Origin: Sphingomonas sp. HMP6
GTDB taxonomy: Bacteria; Pseudomonadota; Alphaproteobacteria; Sphingomonadales; Sphingomonadaceae
DNA length: 64,000 bases
Direction: 5' to 3'
Assembly (NCBI RefSeq): GCF_013374095.1
Contig: NZ_AP022672.1
Span: 2,621,501-2,685,500 of the forward strand
The notes under the pieces were generated by a model. That model saw only the letters and a program-made list of their open reading frames with translations. It was not told where the DNA came from and did not search any database. Shown piece after piece: positions 16,596-25,170 of this stretch (its first letter is position 1; each line of letters opens with the position of its first letter). Both the position numbers and the translations under genes were made by a program.

Positions 16596-17693
16596 ATGCG
16601 TTTTCTCATTGCACTCGTGGCACTGAGTGCTGCAGCCCTTGCCGCCCCCGCCTCCGCCGACCGGATCAAGGATCTCGGCGGCTTTCAGGGCATCCGCAGC
16701 AACCAGCTGACCGGCTACGGCATCGTCGTCGGCCTGCCCGGCACCGGCGACGACAATCTCGAATACACGATCCAGTCGATGAAGGCGGTCGCCTCGCGCT
16801 TCGGGCTGCAATTGCCCGCGAACGTCAATCCCGGCCTCAAGAATGCCGCCGTCGTCATCATCACCGCCGATTTGCCGCCCTTCGCCAAGCCGGGGCAGAA
16901 GCTCGACATCACCGTCGCCTCGATGGGTAAGGCGAAGTCGCTGCGCGGCGGCGCGCTGATCCTGACGCCGCTGCTCGGCGCCGACGGCCAGATCTATGCG
17001 ATGGCGCAAGGCAATCTCGCGGTCGGCGGCCTCGGTGCCGAGGGCAAGGACGGGTCGCAGATCGTCGTCAACATCCCCTCCGCCGGGCGCATCCCCGAAG
17101 GCGCGACAGTCGAACGCGCGGTGCAGACCGGGTTCGAAAGCACGCCCTTCCTCACCTACAACCTCGCGCGTGCCGATTTCACGACCGCGCAGAATGTCGC
17201 CACCGCGATCAATTCGCGGCTCGGTGCCGGGACCGCACAAGCGACCGACGCCATCTCGGTCGCGATCCGCGCGCCGGTCGGCGGCGATGTCCGCGCGACG
17301 TTGATGAGCGAGATCGAGAATCTCGACATCGTTTCCGCTGAACCCTCGGCCCGCGTTATCGTCAACGCGCGCACCGGCACCGTCGTGATCAATTCGAGCG
17401 TCCGCGTCGGCACCGCTGCGATCACGCACGGCAAGCTAACCGTCCGCATCGACGAATCCGAGCGCGTCAGCCAGCCCGCCCCCTTCAGCCAGGGCCAGAC
17501 CACCAAGGAACAGAAATCCGCGGTCGGTGTGGATGAGGAGAAGCACCCGATCTTCCTGATCGAGCCGGGTCCGCGCCTGTCGGACGTGGTGAAAGCCATC
17601 AACGCGATCGGCGCATCACCGGCCGATCTGGTCGCGATCCTTGAAGCCTTGAAAGAGGCTGGCGCGCTGAAAGCGGAGTTGATCATCCTGTGA
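16596..17693 (+). CDS. flgI: Flagellar P-ring protein FlgI
   Basis: A 365-residue periplasmic ring protein with a clean signal peptide (MRFLIALVALSAAALAAPAS), then DRIKDLGGFQGIRSNQLTGY, the family start, and YGIVVGLPGTGDD. The C-terminal ALKEAGALKAELIIL is also typical. An in-frame ATG at 16464 overlapping the flgH stop would add 44 residues encoded by a palindromic repeat and bury the signal peptide, so 16596 is preferred. Translation starting at 16464 followed by internal cleavage cannot be excluded. The gene overlaps flgJ by four bases (GTGA). Confidence 0.94.
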   Translation: MRFLIALVALSAAALAAPASADRIKDLGGFQGIRSNQLTGYGIVVGLPGTGDDNLEYTIQSMKAVASRFGLQLPANVNPGLKNAAVVIITADLPPFAKPGQKLDITVASMGKAKSLRGGALILTPLLGADGQIYAMAQGNLAVGGLGAEGKDGSQIVVNIPSAGRIPEGATVERAVQTGFESTPFLTYNLARADFTTAQNVATAINSRLGAGTAQATDAISVAIRAPVGGDVRATLMSEIENLDIVSAEPSARVIVNARTGTVVINSSVRVGTAAITHGKLTVRIDESERVSQPAPFSQGQTTKEQKSAVGVDEEKHPIFLIEPGPRLSDVVKAINAIGASPADLVAILEALKEAGALKAELIIL

Positions 17694-18037
17694 GCGACGT
17701 TCCAGCCCTTTCGCCCGTCCAGGGACCCACGACGGGTATCAACCTCGACACGAGCCGCTTGCAGAACCGCGCCAATCTGGAAGCGGCGGGCAAGAAGTTC
17801 GAGGCGGTGTTCACCGGCATGATGGTTAAGGCGATGCGCTCGACGCATCTCGCCGAGGATGATCTGTTCGGATCGAAGGGCCTCGATACCTTCAAGGAAA
17901 TGCAGGACACGCAATTCGCGACCGGGATGGCGGATCACGCCCCGCTCGGCATCGGCAAGGCGATGACCGAATTCCTCGCACGCTCGCAAAGCGGCCTACA
18001 GGCCGAGCCGCCGCCCACTGACGGCACGCCGTCATGA
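17690..18037 (+). CDS. flgJ: Rod-binding protein FlgJ, single-domain form
   Basis: A 115-residue protein with only the rod-cap domain: AGKKFEAVFTGMMVKAMRST at about 34-53, then KGLDTFKEMQDTQFATGMA. The muramidase domain of enteric FlgJ is absent, as in many alphaproteobacteria. A GTG start is coupled to the flgI stop (GTGA), and its own stop overlaps the flgK ATG by four bases. It is likely the cap for rod polymerisation, with peptidoglycan cutting done by another enzyme such as the one at 7614-8513. Confidence 0.9.
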   Translation: MSDVPALSPVQGPTTGINLDTSRLQNRANLEAAGKKFEAVFTGMMVKAMRSTHLAEDDLFGSKGLDTFKEMQDTQFATGMADHAPLGIGKAMTEFLARSQSGLQAEPPPTDGTPS

Positions 18038-19380
18038 GCGACCTTCTCGGCATCGGCGCGAGCGGGGTCCGCGCGTACCAAAGCGCGCTTACCACCGTAT
18101 CCGAAAACATCGCCAATGCGGCCACGCCGGGCTACGCCAAGCGCACCGCAGACGTGCGCGAAGTTGCGCCCGCGCTCGGCATCCATTCGGGTGGCGGAAT
18201 CCAGACTGGCCAGGGCGTCACCGTCGCGGGCGTCACACGCTCGGCCGATGCCCTGCGCGCGGCCGATGTCCGCACATCCAGCGCCGATCTCGCGCGCAGC
18301 GAAACCGGCATCGCCTGGCTCGACCGGATCGAGACCGCGCTGACCGGCAACCAATTGGGTGACCGACTGACCGGTTTCTTCAACGCCGCCAAGAACGTCG
18401 CCGCCGATCCCAGCGCGACCGTCCCGCGCAGCGCCTTGCTCGAACAGGCGAGCGCGGTCGCAGGCAGCTTCACCGCGACCGGCAAGGCGCTCGATGCGCT
18501 CGACGACAATCTCGATGCGACCGCTGGAAGCGCTGTCACGACGCTCAACAGCCTCGGCCTCGCGCTCGCCAAGGTCAACGACGGGATCGGCCGTGCGCAG
18601 CCCGGCTCGAACGGCGCGGCGCAGCTTGCCGACCAACGCGACGCGATCCTCGACCAGATCAGTGCGATCAGCGACGTTTCGGTCAGCACCGATGCCGCCG
18701 GGCGCGCGACGGTCAAGCTCGGCAACGCTGGTGGCCCGGTTCTCGTCACCGGCAACACCACTGGCACCGTTACCTTCGCGCGCGGCAGCGACGGCACGGT
18801 GGCGTTCGCCTTGCAAACGCCGCTCGGCGTCTCGACGGTCACGCCCGGCGGCGGCGCGCTGGCGGGTGTCATCGACGGCGCGGCGCGGATCGCCGATGCG
18901 CGCGTTTCGCTCGAGACGATCGCCACCGCTTTCACCGACGGCGTCAACGCGGTGCAGGCGCAGGGGCGCGATCTCGACGGCAATCCCGGCGCGGCGCTCT
19001 TCACGCGTGGGTCCAGCCCGACCGATATCACCCTTAGCCTGACCGATCCGCGCGGCATCGCCGCGGCAGCCGTCGGCGGCGGCCCGCGCGACGCCAGCAA
19101 CCTCAAGAATTTTGATACGCTGCGCAGCAGCGGCGCGTTCGAGGCGAAAACCACGGCGCTCATCTCCGGGAACGCCGCAACGCTCAACGGGCGCAAGCAA
19201 ATCGCCGAGGCGCAAAGCGCGATCCGCGACAATGCCGTGGCCGCGCGCGATGCCGTCTCGGGTGTCAATCTCGACAGCGAAGCGGTCGATCTGCTGCGCT
19301 TCCAGCAAGCCTATTCGGCGTCGAGCCGCGTGATTCAAGTCGCGCGCGACACGCTCCAGTCGATCCTCGACATCCGCTAG
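18034..19380 (+). CDS. flgK: Hook-filament junction protein FlgK (HAP1)
   Basis: A 448-residue junction protein. The N-terminus has SALTTVSENIANAATPGYAK, the hook/rod family motif. The C-terminus has GVNLDSEAVDLLRFQQAYSA and VIQVARDTLQSILDIR, the D0 helix. The central portion (LADQRDAILDQISAISDVSV) is the standard FlgK block. It is translationally coupled to flgJ and is a probable client of the FlgN-like chaperone. Confidence 0.95.
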   Translation: MSDLLGIGASGVRAYQSALTTVSENIANAATPGYAKRTADVREVAPALGIHSGGGIQTGQGVTVAGVTRSADALRAADVRTSSADLARSETGIAWLDRIETALTGNQLGDRLTGFFNAAKNVAADPSATVPRSALLEQASAVAGSFTATGKALDALDDNLDATAGSAVTTLNSLGLALAKVNDGIGRAQPGSNGAAQLADQRDAILDQISAISDVSVSTDAAGRATVKLGNAGGPVLVTGNTTGTVTFARGSDGTVAFALQTPLGVSTVTPGGGALAGVIDGAARIADARVSLETIATAFTDGVNAVQAQGRDLDGNPGAALFTRGSSPTDITLSLTDPRGIAAAAVGGGPRDASNLKNFDTLRSSGAFEAKTTALISGNAATLNGRKQIAEAQSAIRDNAVAARDAVSGVNLDSEAVDLLRFQQAYSASSRVIQVARDTLQSILDIR

Positions 19381-19389
19381 GGATAGCTC

Positions 19390-20301
19390 ATGCAAATCGG
19401 CACCAACCAATTCTACAACAAGAATGCGACGCAGCTCGGCAAGCTGGCGACGCAGGCGGACACGATCAACACGCAAATCGCGACGGGCAAGAAGATTTCC
19501 GCGCCGTCGCAGGACGTCGTCGCGTACAACCGCCTGAGCGCAATCAAACAGACCAATGCCGACAGCAAAGCCTATGCGAGCAATGTCAGCCTCGCCCAGT
19601 CGCTGCTCCAGCAATCCGACACGACGCTGACGTCGATCGGCAACCAACTCCAGCGCGCCGCCGAACTAACGACGCAAGCCGCCAACGGCACGTTAAACGA
19701 CGCCAACCGCAAGACGATCGCGATCGAACTGCAAAGCATCCGCGATGATCTTGTCAGTCTGGCGGGCACGACCGATGCGCGCGGCCAGCCACTGTTCGGC
19801 ACGGCGAGCGGCGGCCCGGCAGTGGTTCAGGCGGTCGACGGCACGGTCAGCTTCGGCGGGACGGGCGAAATTTCGGCGATCCCTGTCGCCGATGGTACCG
19901 ATATTCAGGCAACCGACAGTGCGCAGCGCGTGTTCGGCAATTTGCCCGGCGGCGGCGGTACGACCGACGTCTTTGCGGTGCTGTCCAGCCTGATCTCCGC
20001 ACTCAATGCGGGCGGCAATGTCTCCGCCGCCACGGGCGCTGCCGCAGATGGCCTGAAAGCGGCGCTCACGCAGGTCAGCAACGTGCAAGGCTCGGTCGGC
20101 GCACGCGCCGCGCGGCTCGATATCGTCGCGTCCCAAGCAACCGATGCTGCCGCCGCGCGCGAAACCGATCGCGTCGGGTTGGAAGACACCGACATCTCGA
20201 CCGCGATCACCGAATTGCAGAAGACGATGACGGTGCTGCAGGCGACCCAGGCGAGCTTCACCAAGCTCGGACAATTGTCGCTGTTCGATTACTTGCGCTG
20301 A
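19390..20301 (+). CDS. flgL: Hook-filament junction protein FlgL (HAP3)
   Basis: A 303-residue flagellin-like junction protein. The N-terminal coiled-coil segment includes QIATGKKISAPSQDVVAYNR. The C-terminal helix has DTDISTAITELQKTMTVLQA followed by TQASFTKLGQLSLFDYLR, as in FlgL. It is the last gene of the flg operon, nine bases after flgK. Its stop abuts the stop of the convergent egtD, so no separate terminator fits between them. Confidence 0.93.
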   Translation: MQIGTNQFYNKNATQLGKLATQADTINTQIATGKKISAPSQDVVAYNRLSAIKQTNADSKAYASNVSLAQSLLQQSDTTLTSIGNQLQRAAELTTQAANGTLNDANRKTIAIELQSIRDDLVSLAGTTDARGQPLFGTASGGPAVVQAVDGTVSFGGTGEISAIPVADGTDIQATDSAQRVFGNLPGGGGTTDVFAVLSSLISALNAGGNVSAATGAAADGLKAALTQVSNVQGSVGARAARLDIVASQATDAAAARETDRVGLEDTDISTAITELQKTMTVLQATQASFTKLGQLSLFDYLR

Positions 20302-21279
20302 TTAGGGTGCCGATCGCGCGGGTTGCGCCTCGGCCAGGATCACCGCGAACAACCCCTCGGGGTCGGTCCATTCGCCAACCGGCGTCCACCCGCCCGCGCG
20401 CAGCAGGATCCGCGCATCGCGCGGCGCGTATTTATGGCTGTTCTCGGTGTGGATTGTCTCGCCCGGCAGCATCGCGAAGGGACGACCTTCGATTGTGAAG
20501 GCAACCTCCGCCATCGCCTCCAAATGCATCTCGATCCGCGCGCGATCATCGTTCCAGATCGCGCGGTGGCGGAACTTGTCGATGGGAAGCGTCCCGTCGA
20601 GCTCGCGGTTGATGCGCTCGAGCAAATTGAGGTTGAACGCCGCGGTCACGCGCTGCGCATCGTCATACGCCGCCTCGAGCATTAGCGGATCCTTGATCCG
20701 GTCCATCCCGATGACAAGCATCGCGCCGTCACCGAGCGACGCCTTCATCGCGCGCAGCAGATCGACCGAGGCATGCGGGATCATGTTGCCGATCGTCGAC
20801 CCCGGAAAGAAACCGAGCTTCGGCGTGGTGGCAATCTGCGCCGGGAAAGCGATCGGCTTCATAAAATCGGCTTCGACCGGCAGCACCGTCAGCCCCGGAA
20901 ACGCGTCCGACAGCACGGCGGACGATTCGCGCAAGAAATCGCCCGAGATGTCGATCGGCACATAGGCCGCCGGATCGACCGCCTCCAGCAGGATCGGCGT
21001 CTTGGTCGAGGACCCCGAGCCGAACTCCACCACCGCACGCCCCGCGCCTGCGATCTCCGCGATCTCAGGACAGCAATCACGCAGGATCGCGGTCTCGGTC
21101 CGCGTCGGATAATATTCGGGCAGATCGGTGATCGCCTCGAACAATTCCGACCCACGCCGGTCATAGAACCACCGCGCCGGGATCGCGCGCGGCCGCGCCT
21201 CGAACCCGCGCAGCACGTCACGGCGAAACGCCGGGTCGGCCAGCGACGCCTGACCGTCCTCGATTTCCTGCTTGAGCAT
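20302..21279 (-). CDS. egtD: L-histidine N-alpha-methyltransferase EgtD
   Basis: Makes hercynine from histidine using three SAM molecules, the first step of ergothioneine synthesis. The 325 residues match the family. Visible features are RRGSELFEAITDLPEYYPTR near the N-terminus, the SAM site VVEFGSGSSTKTPILLEA, the TIGNMIPHAS loop and the C-terminal GETIHTENSHKY, which includes residues for histidine binding. ATG 21279 overlaps the egtB stop (TAATG); the longer upstream frame lies inside egtB. Confidence 0.95.
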   Translation of the reverse strand: MLKQEIEDGQASLADPAFRRDVLRGFEARPRAIPARWFYDRRGSELFEAITDLPEYYPTRTETAILRDCCPEIAEIAGAGRAVVEFGSGSSTKTPILLEAVDPAAYVPIDISGDFLRESSAVLSDAFPGLTVLPVEADFMKPIAFPAQIATTPKLGFFPGSTIGNMIPHASVDLLRAMKASLGDGAMLVIGMDRIKDPLMLEAAYDDAQRVTAAFNLNLLERINRELDGTLPIDKFRHRAIWNDDRARIEMHLEAMAEVAFTIEGRPFAMLPGETIHTENSHKYAPRDARILLRAGGWTPVGEWTDPEGLFAVILAEAQPARSAP

Positions 21280-22538
21280 TACAGATCCTTGGCGAGCCGC
21301 ACGCCGGTGAATTGCCAGCGCTGATGGGGATAAAAGAAATTGCGATAACTGGCGCGCACATGCCCGCGCGGCGTGGCGCACGATCCGCCGCGCAGCACGC
21401 ACTGCCCGCTCATGAACTTGCCATTATACTCGCCGACCGCGCCTTCGGCCGCCTTGAAGCCGGGATAGGGGCGGTACGCACTGCCGGTCCATTCCCACAC
21501 ATCGCCGAAGAAGGCCGGGCCGTCGGTCGACGGGCGCGGCTCGACCGGCCCAGCGCGGTCGAGTTGGTTGCCCCCCGCCGGATCATACGGTGCAGCGGCG
21601 GCTTCCCATTCTGCCTCGGTCGGCAAGCGCGCGCGCGCCCAACTCGCATAAGCGTCGGCCTCGTAAAAACTGACGTGTGTAACCGGGGCCGCCGGATCGA
21701 TCGCGCGGCGGCCATCAAGCCCGAAGCGCGTCCACCCGCTCTCGCCCCGCTCCCAATAGAGCGGCGCGGAAATCCGCTCGGCGCGCACCCAGGCCCAGCC
21801 ATCGGACAGCCAGTGCCGCGCATCCTGATAGCCGCCATCGGCGATGAAATCGGCCCATTCGCCATTGGTGACGGTACGGGTCGCCAGCGCATGCGGGCTG
21901 AGCAGCGTCGCATGACGCGGCCCCTCGCAATCGAACGCGAAATCGTCGCCCTCATGCCCGATCTCGGTCACCGCGGCAGCACCTTCGATCCAACCGAGCG
22001 GCCCCGGCATTTCCACCGGCACTTTCCGCGCCGCGGGCCAGACCGCCGGCTCGACCGGGTTTTGCGCCATCAAATGCAGCACATCGGTAATCAGCAATTC
22101 CTGGTGCTGCTCCTCATGATGGCAGCCAAGCGCCACCAGATCGCGCGCGGCCTCCGGCAAATCGGGCAGTACCGCCATCACTGCCGCGTCGACATGCGCG
22201 CGATACGCGATGATTTCGTCGAGCGCCGGGCGCGTCACCATCCCGCGCCGCCCGCGCGCGTGGCGCTGGCCCTCCGCCTCGTAATAGCTGTTGAACAGGA
22301 ACGGGAAACGATCATCGTACAGCGTGTAGCCGCTCACGAAATCGCGCAGCACGAAGGTTTCGAGGAACCAGGTCGTATGCGCCAGATGCCATTTGGCGGG
22401 CGACGCATCGTCCATCGACTGCACGCTCGCATCAGCATCCGACAGCGGCGCGACCAACGCGACCGAAAGCCCGCGCACCGCTTGAAAGCGCGCAGTTAAA
22501 TCTGTGGGATCGGTTTTGGGGGCAGTCCGCGTTTGCAT
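21279..22538 (-). CDS. egtB: Ergothioneine sulfoxide synthase EgtB
   Basis: A non-haem iron enzyme that joins hercynine to a thiol donor with oxygen. The 419 residues have an N-terminal DinB-like part with candidate iron ligands (WHLAHTTWF and HHEEQHQE, the HxxxH pair). The C-terminal FGE-sulfatase/formylglycine-type domain has RLPTEAEWEAAA, GDVWEWTGSAY and LRGGSCATPRGHVRASYRNF. No egtA, egtC or egtE is nearby, so the thiol donor could be cysteine or a glutathione-type compound. ATG 22538 is preferred over an upstream GTG because GGGGA precedes it. Confidence 0.94.
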   Translation of the reverse strand: MQTRTAPKTDPTDLTARFQAVRGLSVALVAPLSDADASVQSMDDASPAKWHLAHTTWFLETFVLRDFVSGYTLYDDRFPFLFNSYYEAEGQRHARGRRGMVTRPALDEIIAYRAHVDAAVMAVLPDLPEAARDLVALGCHHEEQHQELLITDVLHLMAQNPVEPAVWPAARKVPVEMPGPLGWIEGAAAVTEIGHEGDDFAFDCEGPRHATLLSPHALATRTVTNGEWADFIADGGYQDARHWLSDGWAWVRAERISAPLYWERGESGWTRFGLDGRRAIDPAAPVTHVSFYEADAYASWARARLPTEAEWEAAAAPYDPAGGNQLDRAGPVEPRPSTDGPAFFGDVWEWTGSAYRPYPGFKAAEGAVGEYNGKFMSGQCVLRGGSCATPRGHVRASYRNFFYPHQRWQFTGVRLAKDL

Positions 22539-22592
22539 CGTTCGTCCCCGTTTTGCGCCACACACCGGCGTCGCCGGATCGGCATCACACGC

Positions 22593-23192
22593 TCAACGCG
22601 TGGCACCCGGCTTCCACAAAACGTCGCCACCGGCATTTTGGTTCACCGCACGCGCGGCGACAAACAGATAATCCGACAGGCGATTGAGATAGGCGAGCGC
22701 CAGCGGGTTGAGCGGCACGACCCGCGCCGCCGCGACCGCCGCCCGCTCGGCCCGCCGCACCGTCGCGCGTGCGATATGCAATGCCGCCGCTGCCGGAGTC
22801 CCGCCGGGCAGAATGAAACTGGTTAGCGGCGACAATTCGCCATTCATCCGGTCGATTTCGGCCTCTAACCGATCGACTTGCGATGCGACGATCCGCAGCG
22901 TCATTTCCGAAGGCGCAAAATCCTTGCCCTCTTCGTCCTTGGCAGGCGTCGCCAGATCGGCACCGAGATCGAACAGATCGTTCTGAATCCGCTCGAGCAG
23001 AAAAGCGAGCCAGGTGAGCGCGACACCGTCGCTGCGCAGCGCCACTACCCCCGCGCCGAGTGCGCTATTGGCTTCGTCGACATCGCCGATCGCGGCCATC
23101 CGCGCGTCGTCCTTCGCCACGCGCGATCCATCGACGAGGCCAGTCGTGCCGTCATCGCCGGTGCGGGTATAGATGCGGTTGAGCTTTACCAT
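22593..23192 (-). CDS. Cob(I)yrinic acid a,c-diamide adenosyltransferase, PduO type
   Basis: Transfers the adenosyl group of ATP to cob(I)alamin to make coenzyme B12. The 199 residues show the PduO N-terminal ATP site (RIYTRTGDDGTTGLVDGSRV), GDVDEANSALG, ERIQNDLFDLGADLATP, SFILPGGTPAAA and the C-terminal NPLALAYLNRLSDYLFVAAR with the active-site Arg/Asn. It is followed on the same strand by egtB after about 55 bases and preceded by the HIG1-like gene, so a small operon is possible. Confidence 0.94.
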   Translation of the reverse strand: MVKLNRIYTRTGDDGTTGLVDGSRVAKDDARMAAIGDVDEANSALGAGVVALRSDGVALTWLAFLLERIQNDLFDLGADLATPAKDEEGKDFAPSEMTLRIVASQVDRLEAEIDRMNGELSPLTSFILPGGTPAAAALHIARATVRRAERAAVAAARVVPLNPLALAYLNRLSDYLFVAARAVNQNAGGDVLWKPGATR

Positions 23193-23215
23193 CGATCAGC
23201 GCCGACTTGGGTCGA

Positions 23216-23458
23216 TCAGGTCCTGTTCGACATGAACAGGATCAGCACGACGATGAAAATCGCCACCGCCTGCAACATCACGCGATATTGCATCAGCTTG
23301 TTCGATTTGGTCGCCGAAGCAAGCAAACCCTCGCCGTTGGTGGCCCCTTCCCGCACATCCTGGCTTGCGCCAAGCAGGAAAACGATGAGGCCGCGCACCA
23401 GCACGACGACGACCGCGATCATCGACGCGATCAGGAGGATGGTCAGGAAAGTGCTCAT
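23216..23458 (-). CDS. HIG1-type twin-transmembrane small protein
   Basis: An 80-residue protein with two hydrophobic helices (about 4-28 and 58-76) joined by a polar loop containing the pattern SNKLMQYRVMLQ, the (Q/R)-x-x-R-V-x-x-Q hallmark of HIG1/hypoxia-induced domain proteins. In bacteria and mitochondria these associate with respiratory supercomplexes or cytochrome oxidase assembly; the role here is inference. It lies nine bases after gluQ on the same strand. Confidence 0.85.
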   Translation of the reverse strand: MSTFLTILLIASMIAVVVVLVRGLIVFLLGASQDVREGATNGEGLLASATKSNKLMQYRVMLQAVAIFIVVLILFMSNRT

Positions 23459-23467
23459 GACACCTAT

Positions 23468-24433
23468 TTAGGCATTCGCGCGGGCAAAGCCAATGGGTAG
23501 CACCCCGCTGCGCAGTTGATCCGCAAGCGCAAGACCCTCGCCACCGCGCAACCGCACGCTTTCGAGCGTCGGCGCACCATGTCGCTTGGCCAGCCGCTGC
23601 CCGTCGGCACCGGTCAACAGGGCGTGGTGCCGGTAGAGGGGAGTCGGCAAATCGAGCAGCGCCTGCAGTAAGCGGTGGATGTGCGTCGCCGAAAACAGGT
23701 CGACCCCGCGCACGACATGCGTGACCCCTTGCGCCGCATCGTCGACTGTCACCGCGAGATGATAGCTGGCCGGGGCGTCCTTCCGCGCGAGCACGACATC
23801 GCCAAGCGCGAGCGGATCAGCGAGCACGTCGCCTGCGATTTCGTCGTGCCAGAGGAGCGCATCCGGCCACTCCAAATCCGTCACCCCGGCCTTGTGCCGG
23901 GGTCCACCGTGCAAAACCGGCTGCGGTGCATGGGGATAGGTGGACCCCGGCACAGGGCCGGGGTGACGAACTTGGGCCACCGCCCGCCCCACATCCAGCC
24001 GCCACGCATAAGGCACCCCCGCCGCAACCCGCGCCGCGCGTTTAGCCTCGCCCAACCCCCGACACATCCCCGGATAAACCCCCTCCACCCCATGCGGCGC
24101 ACTCAAACTCGCTGCAATCTCGGCGCGCGTGCAAAAGCACGGATACAGCAACCCCATCCCCCGCAACCGCTCTAGCGCCGCCGCATAAAGCTCCAGCCGC
24201 GCCGACTGAAAAACCACCGGACCATCCCATTCCAGCCCGAGCCAGCGTAAATCCGCTTCGATTCCCGCGGCATGCTCCGGCCGCGATCGCGCACCATCGA
24301 TATCCTCGATCCGCAACAGGAACCGTCCACCAGCAGCCCGCGCGCGATCATGCGCCTGGATCGCCGAATACGCATGGCCAAGGTGCAGCTTACCCGTAGG
24401 GCTCGGCGCGAAGCGCGTGACGGGCGCGATCAT
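23468..24433 (-). CDS. gluQ: Glutamyl-Q tRNA(Asp) synthetase with in-frame palindromic insertion
   Basis: Glutamylates queuosine in the anticodon of tRNA(Asp). The 321-residue protein keeps the class I signature (FAPSPTGKLHLGHA, 8-21), RIEDIDGARSR, the zinc site (CFC at 99-101, Y120, C124) and the KMSK-like region GQRLAKRHGAPTLE. It lacks the anticodon-binding C-terminus of GluRS, as expected. Residues 156-185 (RHPGPVPGST... to ...GGPRHKAGVT) are exactly the 30 codons of palindromic repeat copy D, inserted in register between the zinc region and DLEWPDALLWHDE. Whether the enzyme stays active is open. The ATG at 24433 is preferred over a TTG three bases upstream. Confidence 0.93.
   Translation of the reverse strand: MIAPVTRFAPSPTGKLHLGHAYSAIQAHDRARAAGGRFLLRIEDIDGARSRPEHAAGIEADLRWLGLEWDGPVVFQSARLELYAAALERLRGMGLLYPCFCTRAEIAASLSAPHGVEGVYPGMCRGLGEAKRAARVAAGVPYAWRLDVGRAVAQVRHPGPVPGSTYPHAPQPVLHGGPRHKAGVTDLEWPDALLWHDEIAGDVLADPLALGDVVLARKDAPASYHLAVTVDDAAQGVTHVVRGVDLFSATHIHRLLQALLDLPTPLYRHHALLTGADGQRLAKRHGAPTLESVRLRGGEGLALADQLRSGVLPIGFARANA
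23879..23968. repeat. Palindromic repeat, family 1, copy D, inside gluQ
   Basis: The 30-base arms of copies A-C with a shortened 30-base spacer, 90 bases in total. The length is divisible by three and the element starts and ends on gluQ codon boundaries, so it adds 30 residues without a frameshift. Spacers of the intergenic copies are 45-47 bases. Confidence 0.9.
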
Positions 24434-24562
24434 CAAGCTCTTGACCGCGAGTCGTGCGTTGTGTGAAACTCGTTAACGACGGGTGGGGCTGTCATCACGG
24501 CGTCATCCTACGGGTTAAGAAGCCGCCAGGAAAGCGCCACATGGGTGTAAAGGGGGGCTCGC

Positions 24563-25129
24563 ATGTACCATCCCGATCTGATCCGCCATCCTGATGGCTG
24601 CCCTGCGCTCGTGCTCAATGCGGACTATACGCCGCTCAGTTACTATCCGCTGTCGCTGTGGCCGTGGCAGACCGCGATCAAGGCGGTGTTCCTCGACCGC
24701 GTCGACATCGTCGCCGAATATGAACGCGAAGTGCGCAGCCCGACGCGTAGCCTGAAAATCCCCTCGGTCATCGCGCTGAAATCCTATGTGCGGCCAAGCG
24801 CATTTCCCGCCTTCACGCGCTTCAACCTGTTCCTGCGCGACAAATTCGTCTGCCAATATTGCGGATCGGGCAGCGACCTGACCTTCGACCATATCGTGCC
24901 GCGCGCGCAGGGTGGACGCACGACCTGGGAAAACGTCGCCACCGCGTGTGCGCCGTGCAACCTCAAGAAGGGCGGCCGCACGCCCAAGCAAGCGGGCATG
25001 CCGCTCCACATCGACGCGATCCGCCCGACGAGCTGGCATTTGCAGGAACATGGCCGCCGCTATCCGCCCAATTTCCTGCACGACACCTGGCATGACTGGC
25101 TCTATTGGGATGTCGAACTGGAGGCGTGA
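24563..25129 (+). CDS. HNH endonuclease family protein
   Basis: A 188-residue protein. The N-terminal half (LVLNADYTPLSYYPLSLWPW) leads to an HNH domain: FLRDKFVCQYC (Cys97, Cys100), DLTFDHIVPRAQGGRTTWEN (Asp109, His110, Asn124) and CAPCNLKKGGRTP (Cys129, Cys132, Asn133). Such HNH proteins are conserved in alphaproteobacteria; the substrate is unknown. A G-rich ribosome-binding site (GGGGGG) lies just upstream. Divergent from gluQ across a gap of about 130 bases where no clear promoter is seen. Confidence 0.88.
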   Translation: MYHPDLIRHPDGCPALVLNADYTPLSYYPLSLWPWQTAIKAVFLDRVDIVAEYEREVRSPTRSLKIPSVIALKSYVRPSAFPAFTRFNLFLRDKFVCQYCGSGSDLTFDHIVPRAQGGRTTWENVATACAPCNLKKGGRTPKQAGMPLHIDAIRPTSWHLQEHGRRYPPNFLHDTWHDWLYWDVELEA

Positions 25130-25170
25130 GCGGGGGCTCCATTCCGTTGGAATGCCGAAAGGATGCTCGT

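Noticed and set aside
2684..23968. CRISPR array from recurring near-identical arms
   Set aside because: Copies are kilobases apart, palindromic and without regular spacers; no cas genes are present.
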